In this document: positions 1 to 8,759 of the stretch, piece by piece
Numbering within the stretch: the first letter of the stretch is position 1
Layout: every line of letters begins with the position of its first letter
From: Sandaracinaceae bacterium
GTDB lineage: Bacteria > Myxococcota_A > Polyangia > Polyangiales > Sandaracinaceae
DNA: 32,303 nucleotides
Assembly (NCBI GenBank): GCA_019694315.1
Contig: JAIBCE010000050.1
Location: 1-32,303 of the forward strand
Direction: 5' to 3'
Translations under genes and position numbers: made by a program
The notes under the pieces: model-generated
Database searches by the model: none
What the model saw: the letters and a program-made list of their open reading frames with translations, nothing else
What the model was told of the DNA's origin: nothing

Positions 1-869
1 CGCGGGCGCACGAAGGGTCGGAAGAGGCGGGCCTCGGTGATCGCGAGGTAGAGGGGCGCGCGCACGAGGCGGGGCGGCGGGAGGCTCGGATCCGAGAGCA
101 GCGCCCCGCGCAGCTCGTCGTCGTGCACGACCGCGTCGACGAGGCCACCCGCGAGCGCCTCCTCGGCCGTCAGCATCGCGCGCGAGAAGAGCGCGCGGAC
201 CTTCGCCTCGTCGAAGCCAGGGCGCTCCGCGAGCGCGTGCACGAGCTCGTCCTCGAGGCCGTCGATCAGCGCCTGGGTCTGCACGCGCTGCGGCTCGCTC
301 ATCGCGGGCTCGACCAGACCCTCGACAGCCGTCTTGAACTCCGCGCGGCGATGCACCTCGAGCGAGACGCCGAGCTTGTCGAGGAGCGGCCGGGCATAGC
401 TCCGCACGGAGGCCACGCCGGGCAGGCTGATCGTCGCATGGCGCCCCACGATCACGCGATCGCACGCGCTCGCGAGGTAGACCTCGCGGTGCCCCGCGCC
501 CTCGGGCAGGTAGGCGATCACGCGCTTTCCGCTGCGTCGCACCCGGCCCAGCGCCTCGCGTAGATCGCGGACGACGGCCCAGCCCGCCGCGAGCAGCGGG
601 ATCTCGACGAGCACGCCCTCGATGCGCGCGTCGCGCTCGAGCGCGTCGGTCAGATCGAGCAAGCGAGTGAGCGGTGTGGGCTCCGCGCTCCGCGCGCCAG
701 GGATCCAGCGCGCCCAGAACGGCCGCGGGCGCGGGGCCGCGACGACGCGGCGACGCAGGCGCACGTGGACCCATCGCAGCCGGCGCCGCGCGAGCCAGCG
801 GCGGAAGAAGAAGAACGGTGCGCGCACGAGCGCGACGAGGTTCCAGGCGATCGCGAAGAGGAGGCGCAC
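1..869 (-). CDS. sppA: SppA-type S49 signal peptide peptidase, N-terminal part (3' end beyond the window)
   Basis: 289 codons are visible, read from a GTG at 869; the C-terminus lies beyond base 1. The translation begins with a hydrophobic/basic stretch ([20 protein letters not shown], residues 3-22) that could be a membrane anchor. It continues as the N-terminal lobe of the double-length protease IV family: [10 protein letters not shown] near residue 84, [11 protein letters not shown] near 131, and [10 protein letters not shown] near 175. K179 in that last motif aligns with the general-base lysine of E. coli SppA (Lys209, in TYKSAVEP). The serine nucleophile of this family sits in the C-terminal lobe and is not visible here. 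Such enzymes degrade cleaved signal peptides at the inner membrane. The gene is divergent from mglBA with a 177-bp gap. No in-frame ATG or good Shine-Dalgarno was found near the GTG, so the start is provisional. Confidence 0.8.
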   Translation of the reverse strand, partial: MRLLFAIAWNLVALVRAPFFFFRRWLARRRLRWVHVRLRRRVVAAPRPRPFWARWIPGARSAEPTPLTRLLDLTDALERDARIEGVLVEIPLLAAGWAVVRDLREALGRVRRSGKRVIAYLPEGAGHREVYLASACDRVIVGRHATISLPGVASVRSYARPLLDKLGVSLEVHRRAEFKTAVEGLVEPAMSEPQRVQTQALIDGLEDELVHALAERPGFDEAKVRALFSRAMLTAEEALAGGLVDAVVHDDELRGALLSDPSLPPPRLVRAPLYLAITEARLFRPFVRP

Positions 870-1046
870 TGCGCAAGGATGTGCGCGTGCGAGGCCCGCG
901 TCAGCCACCCGTTCGGAGGTGTCGGTGCATGTCGCGAAACAGGCCCTTTACCGCTCGTTCCGATCGGTGGTACCTACGATGCGCGCGCTCGGTGCCTGGC
1001 GATGGTCGCCCGAGGCGATTGCGATCCTGGTTCTCTCGAGGAGCTC

Positions 1047-1529
1047 ATGACGAACCCGCAGATGGTCATGTACGAGGAGGAGTTCAACCAGATCCAGGCG
1101 ATCGTCGTTCGCCTGGTGAAGGAAGCGAACGCCCGCGTCGTGTTCGTGATCGACAAGAACGGTCAGGAGATCGCCAAGGCCGGCGAGACCGACCAGCTCG
1201 ACACCACGAGCCTCGCGTCGCTCACGGCCGGCAACATCGCCGCGACGGGCGGGATGGCCAAGCTGCTGCGCGAGAACGAGTTCACCACGCAGTTCCACGA
1301 GGGCGAGCGGGCCAACATCCACATCCAGATCGTCGGCAACCGCGTGATCCTCGTGGTCATCTTCGACAGCAAGACGAGCCTCGGGCTCGTGCGCCTGCGC
1401 GTGAAGAAGGCCAGCGAGGAGCTGAACCAGATCTTCGAGGCGCTCCTGCGCAAGGTGCAGGACCCGAACCGAGAAACTCCGTTCGCGGAGATCACGGACG
1501 ACGACATCGACAACCTCTTCAACGACTAG
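1047..1529 (+). CDS. mglB: MglB, roadblock/LC7 GTPase-activating protein for MglA
   Basis: 160 residues, close to the usual MglB length. The protein is a single Roadblock/LC7 domain, with [16 protein letters not shown] at about 31-46 and the helix/strand pattern ending [20 protein letters not shown] near 105. It has the acidic C-terminal tail ([12 protein letters not shown]) typical of myxobacterial MglB. In Myxococcus xanthus, MglB is the GAP of the Ras-like GTPase MglA, marks the lagging cell pole and so sets motility polarity. The ATG at 1047 follows CGAGGAGCTC, which supplies a GAGG ribosome binding site. Longer in-frame starts exist upstream but their translation is compositionally unlike a protein N-terminus. 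mglA follows 146 bp downstream in the same direction. Confidence 0.95.
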   Translation: MTNPQMVMYEEEFNQIQAIVVRLVKEANARVVFVIDKNGQEIAKAGETDQLDTTSLASLTAGNIAATGGMAKLLRENEFTTQFHEGERANIHIQIVGNRVILVVIFDSKTSLGLVRLRVKKASEELNQIFEALLRKVQDPNRETPFAEITDDDIDNLFND

Positions 1530-1537
1530 TTTCCCGA

Positions 1538-1572
1538 GGGTCCGAGTGGACCCTCCCCCACGCAGCGTGGGG
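1538..1572 (+). repeat. Two consecutive hairpins between mglB and mglA
   Basis: The mglB-mglA spacer holds two perfect inverted repeats back to back. The first is GGGTCC-GAGT-GGACCC at 1538-1553, and the second is CCCCACG-CAG-CGTGGGG at 1556-1572. Neither is followed by a T-run, so a classical terminator is not indicated. They could attenuate read-through or set the mglB:mglA ratio; that role is inference. Confidence 0.6.
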
Positions 1573-1675
1573 CCCCCTCCCGCTCCCTCGCTTCGCTCGG
1601 TGCAGATGCGGCTTGCCTGGCTCGCCGCGCGCGCTCGCAAGTCAGTCTCGCTGCTCCGCCCTCAAGGAAGAGGCC

Positions 1676-2266
1676 ATGTCGTTCATCAACGTCCTGTCCC
1701 GCGAGATCAACTGCAAGATCGTCTACTACGGGCCCGGATTGTGCGGGAAGACGACGAATCTTCAGTACATCTACAACAAGACCAACCCCGACGCGAAGGG
1801 CAAGATGATCAGCCTCGCGACGGAGACCGAGCGAACGCTGTTCTTCGATTTCCTGCCGCTCGCGCTGGGTGAGATCCGCGGCTTCAAGACGCGCTTCCAC
1901 CTCTACACGGTGCCCGGTCAGGTCTTCTACGACGCGAGCCGCAAGCTGATCCTCAAGGGCGTCGATGGCGTGGTCTTCGTGGCCGACTCGCAGATCGCCC
2001 GCACCGAGGCGAACCTCGAGTCGCTCGAGAACCTCCGCACGAACCTCGCGGAGCAGAGCTACTCGCTCGACAAGCTCCCGTACGTCATCCAGTACAACAA
2101 GCGCGACATGCCGAGCGTCGCGCCCGTGGAGGAGCTGCGAGAGCTCCTCAACCCGAACCGCGTGCCGGAATTCGAGGCGATCGCGTCGACGGGCGTGGGC
2201 GTGTTCGAGACGCTCAAGGCAGTCGCGAAGCTCGTGCTGACCGAGGTCAAGCGCCAGGCTGGCTGA
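1676..2266 (+). CDS. mglA: MglA, Ras-like polarity GTPase
   Basis: 196 residues, against about 195 for M. xanthus MglA, and very similar throughout. The P-loop GPGLCGKTT is at 19-27, the switch region with T54 is in [11 protein letters not shown], the unusual G3 motif TVPGQ is at 78-82, and the G4 motif NKRD is at 141-144. MglA-GTP gathers at the leading pole and controls gliding and type IV pilus motility, including reversals; MglB stimulates its GTP hydrolysis. The ATG at 1676 follows CAAGGAAGAGGCC, a good ribosome binding site. Gene order mglB-mglA is as in Myxococcus, but here the two are separated by 146 bp containing hairpins. A hairpin terminator lies about 30 bp after the stop. Confidence 0.97.
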   Translation: MSFINVLSREINCKIVYYGPGLCGKTTNLQYIYNKTNPDAKGKMISLATETERTLFFDFLPLALGEIRGFKTRFHLYTVPGQVFYDASRKLILKGVDGVVFVADSQIARTEANLESLENLRTNLAEQSYSLDKLPYVIQYNKRDMPSVAPVEELRELLNPNRVPEFEAIASTGVGVFETLKAVAKLVLTEVKRQAG

Positions 2267-2297
2267 GGTTCTCCGGCGCGCTCGCTGCCTACACACG

Positions 2298-2328
2298 AGA
2301 GGCCCGACGTCGACGACGCCGGGCCTCT
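2298..2328 (+). terminator. Hairpin terminator after mglA
   Basis: AGAGGCCCG (2298-2306) pairs with CGGGCCTCT (2320-2328), a 9-bp stem with a 13-nt loop, followed on the plus strand by TCTCGTC. It lies between the convergent stops of mglA (2266) and the FG-GAP lipoprotein (2375), so it may serve both strands. Confidence 0.7.
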
Positions 2329-2374
2329 TCTCGTCACGCTCTACGCGGCGCGTGGGGCTCGGGCCCGCGATCGA

Positions 2375-4864
2375 TCAGCCAGGCCCGGTCGCGCAGAGCC
2401 CGTCGACACACATGAGCCCGACGCCCTCGCAGCAGTCCGCAACGGTGGCGCAGCTCTCTCCTTCGACGTGACAGGGCGGCGGCGGCGCGCAGTAGGCCAT
2501 GGTGGAGTCGATGTTGTTGTTCGTGCGGCACTCGGTGAACGCCGTGGAGGCGCGCGGCGGCGGATCGACCTGAGCCCAGTACGTACGTGTGGTGTCGAGC
2601 GGCAGCGTCATGGGCAGGACGAGGCGCAGGCTCTCGACCTCGCCGGGCAGGAGACGGCGCGTGGTGTGGCCCGTGACGAGCGCGGGCCCGCCGGTGGGCA
2701 TGCGATCGTAGATGCCGACGGGAACGCCTGCGGGGGCGCCGAGGCGACCGAGGTTCGCGACGCGCACGAAGAAGGCCGTCTCGGTCATGCAGGTGGGGGT
2801 GTCCATGCGGATCTCGAGCACGACGAGATCGGGCGCGTCGAAGAGACCCGAGGTCTGCACATTCTGGCGGAACGAGTTGAGCCCGACGCCCTCCCAGCTC
2901 CGCACCTCGTGCGCCGGGACGCTCAGATCCTCGTCGCGCTCGGTGACGTGGAAGGTGTGCTCGGGCCACTGCCTGAGCGTGCGGATCCACGAGCTCGACG
3001 CGCTGCCGATCACGCGCACGCCGTGCTGCCCTGGCGAGCCGTCGCGGCAGCGCTGGCCTCCGAAGTCGTTGCTCACGACCACCATCTCGGCGCGATCGTC
3101 GGCGTCGACGTCGGCCACGAGCGGGTACTCCCACAGCGTCGCGGTCGTGTTGCACAGCTCGAGGCGCGGCATGCCGAACGAGCCCTCGTACACGCGCAGG
3201 TAGGCCTCGTCGCTGTAGACGATCTCGGCGCTCCCATCGCCCTCGAAGTCGAACACGCTCGAGCCCGTGGTGCGCGAGGAGAGATCGCGCGTGTCCTGCA
3301 TCCACTTGGGTCGGCCCGTGTCCTCGAACACCGCGTAGCCGTAGCCGCCCGCGGTCGCGATCTCGGGAAGACCGTCGCCGTCGAAGTCCGCGATCGTCGG
3401 CGGGCCGCCGCCCTGCGGGCCCATGAGCGTCATGCGACCCTGGTTGACGTCGACGGGGCCCCACACGCGGGTGCCATCCTCGCCGTTGAGCGCGTGGATC
3501 GCGTGCGTGCCGGTGTGCACCATGACGACCTCGGGCTGGCCATCCATGTCGATGTCGGCGATCGCGGGGTAGCCGTCGGGGAGGTCGGAGCGCTCCCAGA
3601 GCGGCGTGCCGTCGACGCGATACGCAGCGTTGCCGCCGACGAGCTCGAGATCACCGTCCTCGTCGAGATCGGCCATCGTCGCGAAGTCGCCGCCCGCGCT
3701 CATCTCCGTGGACTCTCGCGCAGCGATCGAGAACACGTCCGTCCCGTCGGCGTGGACCACGTGGTAGCGGACCGCGATCTCGGGCGTTCCATCGCCATCC
3801 ATGTCGCCGACGACGGGCGCGCTGTAGCCACAGGTCACGGTGTCGAAGCTCCGCAGGAGCGAGCCATCGGCCGCGACGAGCAGGAGGTGCCCCGCCTCGC
3901 CGTCGGTGGGGCCCGTGCCGCCCGTGCTCTCGGAGCAGGTGAGGATCTCGGGGCCGAACGAGGTCGCGTCGAGCTCGGCGATCGCGATGCCCGAGCCTGG
4001 GTTGGTGCGGTACGTCGGCGCGCTCGTCGGCCAGACGCGTCGACCGTCGGAGCCGCGCACCGCGCGAAGAACACCGTTGCGCCAGTAGGTCCCGTCGTTG
4101 TCGAAGGAGTGGAAGACGATCTCGGGGACGTCGTCGCGATCGACATCACCGTCGTCGTCGTCGTCGGTGAGGCTCGCCACTGCGGGCGACGCCATCACTT
4201 GATCGTTGGCGACCTCCACGTCGGCATCGCCGGTCCAGGCCCACTCCGTCACGGGATCGAAGACGCCTGTCGGAGGACGCACCTCGCAGGGCTCGGTCAT
4301 CGCCGCCGGCAGACAGTGCCCGAGCGTGGGCTCGCAGTACTGCCCCTCGGGACAAGGACGACGTGGGTTGCACATGTCGCCAGGCGTGACGCAGCCGCCC
4401 ACGAGGCAGACGTCCCCGTCCGCGCAGCACTCCTCGGCGCCGGGGCTCCCGCATGGTGGCGTGCCTCCCGGGCACACGAGGCGACACTGGCCGAGCTCGC
4501 AGCGTTGGCCCACGCGACAGCATGCATCGCCACACGCAAACGCAGAGGCGCAGCAGCCTTCGGCGGTACACGCCTGCGTGTCGGTGCAGCACTCGCCCGC
4601 GCACGCGCTCGCGCTCGGACAAGCCCATGCGTCAGGATCCTCGGCCCACGCGTCGACGAAGACGAAGGGCGCGTCCTGCTCGACGATCACGTACGCGTCC
4701 GGAGAAAAGACGCAGTGCTCGTCCACGCAGATGCGGCCGCCGCTGCAGTCCGACGAGGTCATGCACTCGGGGCCTGGAGGCGGAGGCCCACCGCAGCCCA
4801 CCACGAAGACGACGAAGAGACACCCAGCGGAGGCGAGCAGACATCGCACGCGAAGAGAGGCCAT
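2375..4864 (-). CDS. Cys-rich FG-GAP/VCBS-repeat surface lipoprotein
   Basis: 829 residues. The N-terminus (MASLRVRCLL, hydrophobic core, VVGC) is a lipoprotein signal with lipidated Cys24, followed by a Pro-rich spacer. Residues about 30-190 are packed with Cys pairs (CCTDTQAC, CCASAFACGDACC, CCADGDVC and similar) and resemble small disulfide-bonded knots. The centre carries at least seven FG-GAP/VCBS calcium-binding blades of the type DxDGDGxPEI: VGDMDGDGTPEIAV, MADLDEDGDLELVG, IADIDMDGQPEVVM, IADFDGDGLPEIAT, VFDFEGDGSAEIVY and VADVDADDRAEMVV. These suggest a beta-propeller. A beta-sandwich-like segment (PDLVVLEIRMDTPTC) follows, then another Cys-rich end. Proteins of this build are common in myxobacterial envelopes; the ligand is unknown. 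The gene is convergent with mglA and divergent from the hydrolase lipoprotein. Confidence 0.85.
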   Translation of the reverse strand: MASLRVRCLLASAGCLFVVFVVGCGGPPPPGPECMTSSDCSGGRICVDEHCVFSPDAYVIVEQDAPFVFVDAWAEDPDAWACPSASACAGECCTDTQACTAEGCCASAFACGDACCRVGQRCELGQCRLVCPGGTPPCGSPGAEECCADGDVCLVGGCVTPGDMCNPRRPCPEGQYCEPTLGHCLPAAMTEPCEVRPPTGVFDPVTEWAWTGDADVEVANDQVMASPAVASLTDDDDDGDVDRDDVPEIVFHSFDNDGTYWRNGVLRAVRGSDGRRVWPTSAPTYRTNPGSGIAIAELDATSFGPEILTCSESTGGTGPTDGEAGHLLLVAADGSLLRSFDTVTCGYSAPVVGDMDGDGTPEIAVRYHVVHADGTDVFSIAARESTEMSAGGDFATMADLDEDGDLELVGGNAAYRVDGTPLWERSDLPDGYPAIADIDMDGQPEVVMVHTGTHAIHALNGEDGTRVWGPVDVNQGRMTLMGPQGGGPPTIADFDGDGLPEIATAGGYGYAVFEDTGRPKWMQDTRDLSSRTTGSSVFDFEGDGSAEIVYSDEAYLRVYEGSFGMPRLELCNTTATLWEYPLVADVDADDRAEMVVVSNDFGGQRCRDGSPGQHGVRVIGSASSSWIRTLRQWPEHTFHVTERDEDLSVPAHEVRSWEGVGLNSFRQNVQTSGLFDAPDLVVLEIRMDTPTCMTETAFFVRVANLGRLGAPAGVPVGIYDRMPTGGPALVTGHTTRRLLPGEVESLRLVLPMTLPLDTTRTYWAQVDPPPRASTAFTECRTNNNIDSTMAYCAPPPPCHVEGESCATVADCCEGVGLMCVDGLCATGPG

Positions 4865-5019
4865 CGACGACGATGGTCGAGGGTGGCCGGGGGGGCGTCA
4901 AGCGCGGGCGGAGTGAGGGTTCGATCCCTCACCGCCGACGGCTGCTGGCCTCAGCGCATGCGATCGCGCCCACGCGCGCGCGTGACTCCGTGGGGCACGG
5001 GCATTGCGACGAGCGGCGC

Positions 5020-6204
5020 ATGCAACGTCATGGGATCGTGGGCTCGCTCGCTTGTCTCCTCGCATCGCTCGCCGCCTGGGGCTGCGGGGGGCGCCCCGAG
5101 CCGCGCGAGGACGCGGGAGGTATGAGCGACGCGGCAACGAGCGACGCAGGCCCCACGAGCGACGCGCCTCCCCCGAGCGATACGGGCCCATCGGCGTGCG
5201 ATCCGTCCGATCTCTCGGCCTGCCGCTACGTGCCCGCGGGTCACTACGGCGTGCTCGCACCGATCACGCGCGACGTCAGCTACACGGACGCGGCCGGCGA
5301 GACGCGAACGGTCGAGATCACGCTCCATCGGCCTGACGGTGCGCCGAGGCCGTGGCCCGTCATCGTCTGGTCGCACGGCGGCGCCTCCGGCCAGAATTCC
5401 TCGGTGAACGTGGGCAACGAGTGGCGCGACGTCTTCGTCGGCGCCGGCTACGCGTTCGTGGGCATCGCGCACACGCCTCGCGAGGCCGACATGGTCTCGC
5501 GCGGAGGCGCCTCACGCGCCGCGATGTGCGAGCACTTCGGGATCACGTCCGTGATGGACTGCGCCTACGTGAAGTACCTCCACTACGATCGCCCCAACGA
5601 CTTCGTGGCGGTGATGGACTTCCTCGAGGCCGAGGCGGTAGGGCCCCTCGCTGGGTTCCTCGATCTCGATCACCTGATCTACGCGGGTCACTCCGCCGGC
5701 ACGGGCGGCACGTCGATCATCGGCGGCGCGACGCGCGTCATCTACGACATGCCCGTGATGCGTCCCGATCCGCGGCCGATCGCCTTCCTCGCGGCCTCGA
5801 TGGAGGGCGTGGGCGACGACGGCTTCCCGGAGGACGGCTTCGACGCGATGTCGCGCCCCCACCTCACGCTCTCGGGCATGGGCGACGACACGCCCGAGGC
5901 GACGGCGGAGTGGAGGCTCCTGCCGTTCGAGCGGATGATGCCCGGCGACAAGTTCCGTCTCTGGATCGAGGACGAGCAGGCGAGGCACGAGTCCTTCGAT
6001 CACAACGCCGAGGCCTGCGTCACGTACGTCAGCGCCCGCAGCGGCGACGTGTCGGTGTGCGAGCAGCACCTTGCGTGGCTCGAGTCAGCGGCCCTCGCCT
6101 TCGTCGACGCCTACGCGCGCGATCGCCCCGAGGCCCACGCGTGGCTCGCGAGCGACGCGATCATCACGCTGTCGGGGGGCGTGGTGGCGTGGAGTCGGCG
6201 CTGA
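5020..6204 (+). CDS. Alpha/beta-hydrolase lipoprotein (dienelactone hydrolase / PAF-acetylhydrolase-like)
   Basis: 394 residues. A signal peptide (GIVGSLACLLASLAAWGC) ends at a probable lipidated Cys22, although Trp at -2 is atypical for a lipobox. An Asp/Ala/Pro/Ser-rich linker (30-60) leads to the hydrolase domain. VIVWSHGGASG (114-124) forms the oxyanion-hole loop, and YAGHSAGTGG (221-230) is the nucleophile elbow with Ser225. ARHESFDH later in the chain could supply the catalytic His. The fold resembles secreted acyl-ester hydrolases of the dienelactone hydrolase/platelet-activating-factor acetylhydrolase group; the substrate cannot be read from sequence. I prefer the ATG at 5020 because it places the signal peptide at the N-terminus. 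Earlier in-frame starts run through the divergent promoter region. The last 41 bp overlap the convergent TPR gene. Confidence 0.85.
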   Translation: MQRHGIVGSLACLLASLAAWGCGGRPEPREDAGGMSDAATSDAGPTSDAPPPSDTGPSACDPSDLSACRYVPAGHYGVLAPITRDVSYTDAAGETRTVEITLHRPDGAPRPWPVIVWSHGGASGQNSSVNVGNEWRDVFVGAGYAFVGIAHTPREADMVSRGGASRAAMCEHFGITSVMDCAYVKYLHYDRPNDFVAVMDFLEAEAVGPLAGFLDLDHLIYAGHSAGTGGTSIIGGATRVIYDMPVMRPDPRPIAFLAASMEGVGDDGFPEDGFDAMSRPHLTLSGMGDDTPEATAEWRLLPFERMMPGDKFRLWIEDEQARHESFDHNAEACVTYVSARSGDVSVCEQHLAWLESAALAFVDAYARDRPEAHAWLASDAIITLSGGVVAWSRR

Positions 6205-7006
6205 GCGCGCCTGCCGGCGTGCAGCTCTCGGACGCCGCGAGGGCCTCGCGCACCTCGTCACGCAGCTCCGGCAGTGCCTCGCCCGGCACCGCGTCGAGGA
6301 GGGCGCGTGCGCGGCCGAGCTCTCCGCGCTTGGCCTCGTGGAGCGCACGAACGAGGCTCACCTCGCGCCGCGCGTCCTCGTCTTCCGCATCGCGGTCGGC
6401 GGCCTCGAGCCAGGCGCCCACGCTCTCGGAGGGCAGGCCCGCGCGCAGCGTCGCGTGCGCGAGCCTCACGTGCAGGCGCGGCAGCATCGCGCCGCGATCG
6501 AGCACCTTCTGGAAGTGCACGACGGCCTCGACGTCGTCGCCGCCGAGGTACGAGGCGTTCGCATAGCCCACCAGCGTCGCGAGCGGGAGCTCGCCCTCCC
6601 ACGCGGCGAGCGCGCGGCGGTAGTGCTCGCGCGCCTCGCGTGGGCGCTTGGCCTCCTCCGCGATCATCGCGCGACGCGCGTGCACGTCGGCGGGGGCGCC
6701 GAAGAGACGCAGCGCCCAGGCCTGCTCGAGGCGCGACGCGAGGCGCGTGGCGCGATCGCCCGTCTTGGCCGCCCGGATCGCGAGCGCGTCCTTGTCGAAG
6801 GCCTCGCGCGAGCGCCGCACCATCGAGGGCGCCCGCAGATACAGGCCGAGGAACCCGCCGGCCACGACCAGCACCACGCCGAACGACACGTGCGCGCCGT
6901 AGAGCAGCAGCGCCGAGGTGAGCACCGAGAGGGGGATGAGGAGGTGGTGCCTGCCATCGGGGACGGGGTTTCCCGGCGCCGACTTGCGGCTCGTTCGCGC
7001 GCTCAC
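6164..7006 (-). CDS. Membrane-anchored TPR-repeat protein
   Basis: 280 residues if read from GTG 7006; a GTG at 7039 is an alternative and neither has a convincing ribosome binding site. After a short basic N-terminus there are one or two hydrophobic segments (LLIPLSVLTSALLLYGAHVS, then FGVVLVVAGGFLGLYL), probably a membrane hairpin. The rest is a helical, Ala/Arg/Glu-rich tail with TPR character: AREHYRRALAAWEG, VGYANASYLGGDDVEAVVHF and RLAHATLRAGLPSESVGAWL. TPR domains bind other proteins; no partner is evident. The C-terminal codons overlap the end of the convergent hydrolase gene (stop at 6164 against 6204). It is divergent from the small lipoprotein gene at 7110. Confidence 0.72.
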   Translation of the reverse strand: MSARTSRKSAPGNPVPDGRHHLLIPLSVLTSALLLYGAHVSFGVVLVVAGGFLGLYLRAPSMVRRSREAFDKDALAIRAAKTGDRATRLASRLEQAWALRLFGAPADVHARRAMIAEEAKRPREAREHYRRALAAWEGELPLATLVGYANASYLGGDDVEAVVHFQKVLDRGAMLPRLHVRLAHATLRAGLPSESVGAWLEAADRDAEDEDARREVSLVRALHEAKRGELGRARALLDAVPGEALPELRDEVREALAASESCTPAGALSADSTPPRPPTA

Positions 7007-7109
7007 GGCGGAAACGTACCCGGTTGTCGTGGGAATCACGACCTCGAGCGCGAGCGGCTTCTCCGTTCGCGATTGAGCCGCCGAGACGCTTTTCCTATGC
7101 TTGGCCACG

Positions 7110-7526
7110 ATGCACCGACAACGCCCCCCCGCGTACGTTCCCGCCGCCGTCACGAGACGTCTCGGGGTCGGGCTCGCCCTTGCGCTCGCGGCCCTCGCGC
7201 TCGCACCCGCGGGCTGTGACACGAACAGCGTGCCGGGCGAGAGCTACGAGATCGTGGGCTTCATCGTCGAGGCGCAGGGCACCGGCGGGGCAGGCCCGCC
7301 GATCGCGAACGCGATGGTGCGCTTCGAGAACGACACCGGCCGACACACGGAGGGCGTCTCGGAGAGCGACGGACACTTCCGCCTCTTCATCTACTCCGAG
7401 ACGCGCTTCGGCGAGCTGAGCGCGTCGGCGCCGGGATTCCAGGACGCGCGCGCGACGGTGTACTTCGACACGCCTTCGCGACGCGTCGACCTCGCCCTGC
7501 CGCGCGAGCTCGCCACCGCGCCCTGA
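7110..7526 (+). CDS. Small lipoprotein with a carboxypeptidase-regulatory-like domain
   Basis: 138 residues. A basic N-terminus and hydrophobic stretch (LGVGLALALAALALAPAGC) end in a lipobox with Cys36. The remaining 100 residues form one beta-sandwich of the carboxypeptidase regulatory-like type: IVGFIVEAQ, then PPIANAMVRFEND, SESDGHFRLFIYS, FGELSASAPGFQDARATVYF and a final strand RRVDLALP. Such domains are usually adhesion or structural modules on exported proteins. The ATG at 7110 is the best start; a TTG three codons earlier is possible. It is convergent with the VWA gene (36-bp gap). Confidence 0.75.
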   Translation: MHRQRPPAYVPAAVTRRLGVGLALALAALALAPAGCDTNSVPGESYEIVGFIVEAQGTGGAGPPIANAMVRFENDTGRHTEGVSESDGHFRLFIYSETRFGELSASAPGFQDARATVYFDTPSRRVDLALPRELATAP

Positions 7527-7562
7527 GCTCGGCCCCGACCCGCGAGCGCACGCTCCGCGCCC

Positions 7563-8759
7563 TCAGCGCTTGACCTTCTCGGCGATCCACTGCGCGAGCT
7601 GCCCGGGCGTCATCGCACCGACGTGGGCGCCCACGTCGACGAGACGCTGCGCGAGCGCGCGATCGAATTGCGGCTCGGCGTTCTCGTCGAGCGCCGCGAG
7701 ACCGAGAAAGAGCGTGCCTTGGCTGCAGAGGGCCCGGACGCGCGACACGAGCAGCTCGGGGCTCGATCCCTCGTAGAAGTCGGTGATGAGCACGACGATC
7801 GCGCGACGCGGGACCTCGATGAGCTCCCCTGCGTACTGCACGGCCTGCTGGATGTCCGTGCCGCCACCGAGCTGGACCTTCATGAGGAGCTCGACCGGAT
7901 CGGTCACGTCCTGCGTGAGATCCACGACCGCGGTGTCGAACGCGATGAGGTGGGTCTTGATGCCCGGCAGGCCCCAGAGGCACGCCGCCGTCACCGCGCT
8001 GTGGATCACCGAGCTCACCATCGAGCCCGACTGATCCACCACGAGGATCACCTGCCACTTCTCGAGGTGCTTGCGGGTCCGCGCGAAGAAGAAGGTCTTC
8101 TCGAGCAGGATGCGGCGCGTCTTGGGATCCCAGCGCCGCAGGTTCTCGCGGAGCGTGCGCTTGAAGTCGAAGTTGCGGGCGTTCTTGAGCAGCGAGCGGC
8201 GGCGACGATCGAGCGTTCCGCCGAAGGCCTGGCGCACCTCCCGCGCCAGCTTCTTCATGAGCTCCTCGACCACGCGCTGGACCAGCCTGCGCGCGGCCGC
8301 GAGGATGTCGGGGCTCATGAGGTGCTTGGTGCGCAGGACCGCGCCGAGCAGCGCCTCGCTCGGCTGCACGCGGTCGAGCACGTCGGGGTTCGTCACGACC
8401 TCGTCGATCTGGAATCGCTCGACGGCATCCTGCTCGAGGCGCTCGATCGTCTCTTTGGGGAAGAGGCGATGCACCTCGTTGATCCAGTCGGGCACCGAGA
8501 GCTGCGACGGATCGAGGGAGCCCGTGCGATCCTCGCTCTTCTTGGAGCTTCCACCGCGCCCTCGGATGTCGCGCTCTCCGAGCGAGCCCTCGCGGCCATA
8601 GAGCCAGTCGAGCGCGGCGTCCATGCCCGCCGCGTCGCCACCGAGACCGCCGAGCGAGTCCGCAGCCTCACCGAGCACCAAGCGCCAGCGCACGAGGGGC
8701 TCGAGCGCCTTCGGCCCACCAGCGCCGTGCTTCGGCCCGCCAGGTTTCGGGGTGCTCAT
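7563..8759 (-). CDS. VWA-domain protein (YehP-like), partner of the MoxR ATPase
   Basis: 398 residues. An N-terminal helical region (1-230) rich in Arg/Lys and Leu is followed by a von Willebrand A domain. The MIDAS motif is intact: DQSGS at 242-246, Thr301 in GGGTD, and Asp327 in VVLITDFYEG, so metal-dependent ligand binding is expected. It is the last gene of a MoxR-DUF5682-VWA triad matching E. coli yehL-yehM-yehP. In better-studied pairs (NorQ/NorD, CbbQ/CbbO, RavA/ViaA) the VWA partner targets the AAA+ ring to a client protein. The ATG at 8759 overlaps the stop of the DUF5682 gene as ATGA and is preceded by AAGGAGAGGG, so the two are translationally coupled. Confidence 0.88.
   Translation of the reverse strand: MSTPKPGGPKHGAGGPKALEPLVRWRLVLGEAADSLGGLGGDAAGMDAALDWLYGREGSLGERDIRGRGGSSKKSEDRTGSLDPSQLSVPDWINEVHRLFPKETIERLEQDAVERFQIDEVVTNPDVLDRVQPSEALLGAVLRTKHLMSPDILAAARRLVQRVVEELMKKLAREVRQAFGGTLDRRRRSLLKNARNFDFKRTLRENLRRWDPKTRRILLEKTFFFARTRKHLEKWQVILVVDQSGSMVSSVIHSAVTAACLWGLPGIKTHLIAFDTAVVDLTQDVTDPVELLMKVQLGGGTDIQQAVQYAGELIEVPRRAIVVLITDFYEGSSPELLVSRVRALCSQGTLFLGLAALDENAEPQFDRALAQRLVDVGAHVGAMTPGQLAQWIAEKVKR

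Noticed and set aside
765..1046. N-terminal extension of MglB by 94 codons
   Set aside because: The extra sequence is low-quality and the ATG at 1047 has a ribosome binding site and gives the normal family length.
1581..1602. Apparent third hairpin in the mglB-mglA spacer around CTCGCTTCGCTCGG
   Set aside because: On checking, the halves are direct, not inverted, repeats and do not form a stem.
2468..5125. 885-codon plus-strand open frame opposite the FG-GAP lipoprotein
   Set aside because: Its translation is Arg/Ala/His/Val-rich without motifs, while the minus strand encodes a signal peptide, Cys knots and FG-GAP repeats. Long antisense frames are expected at this GC content.
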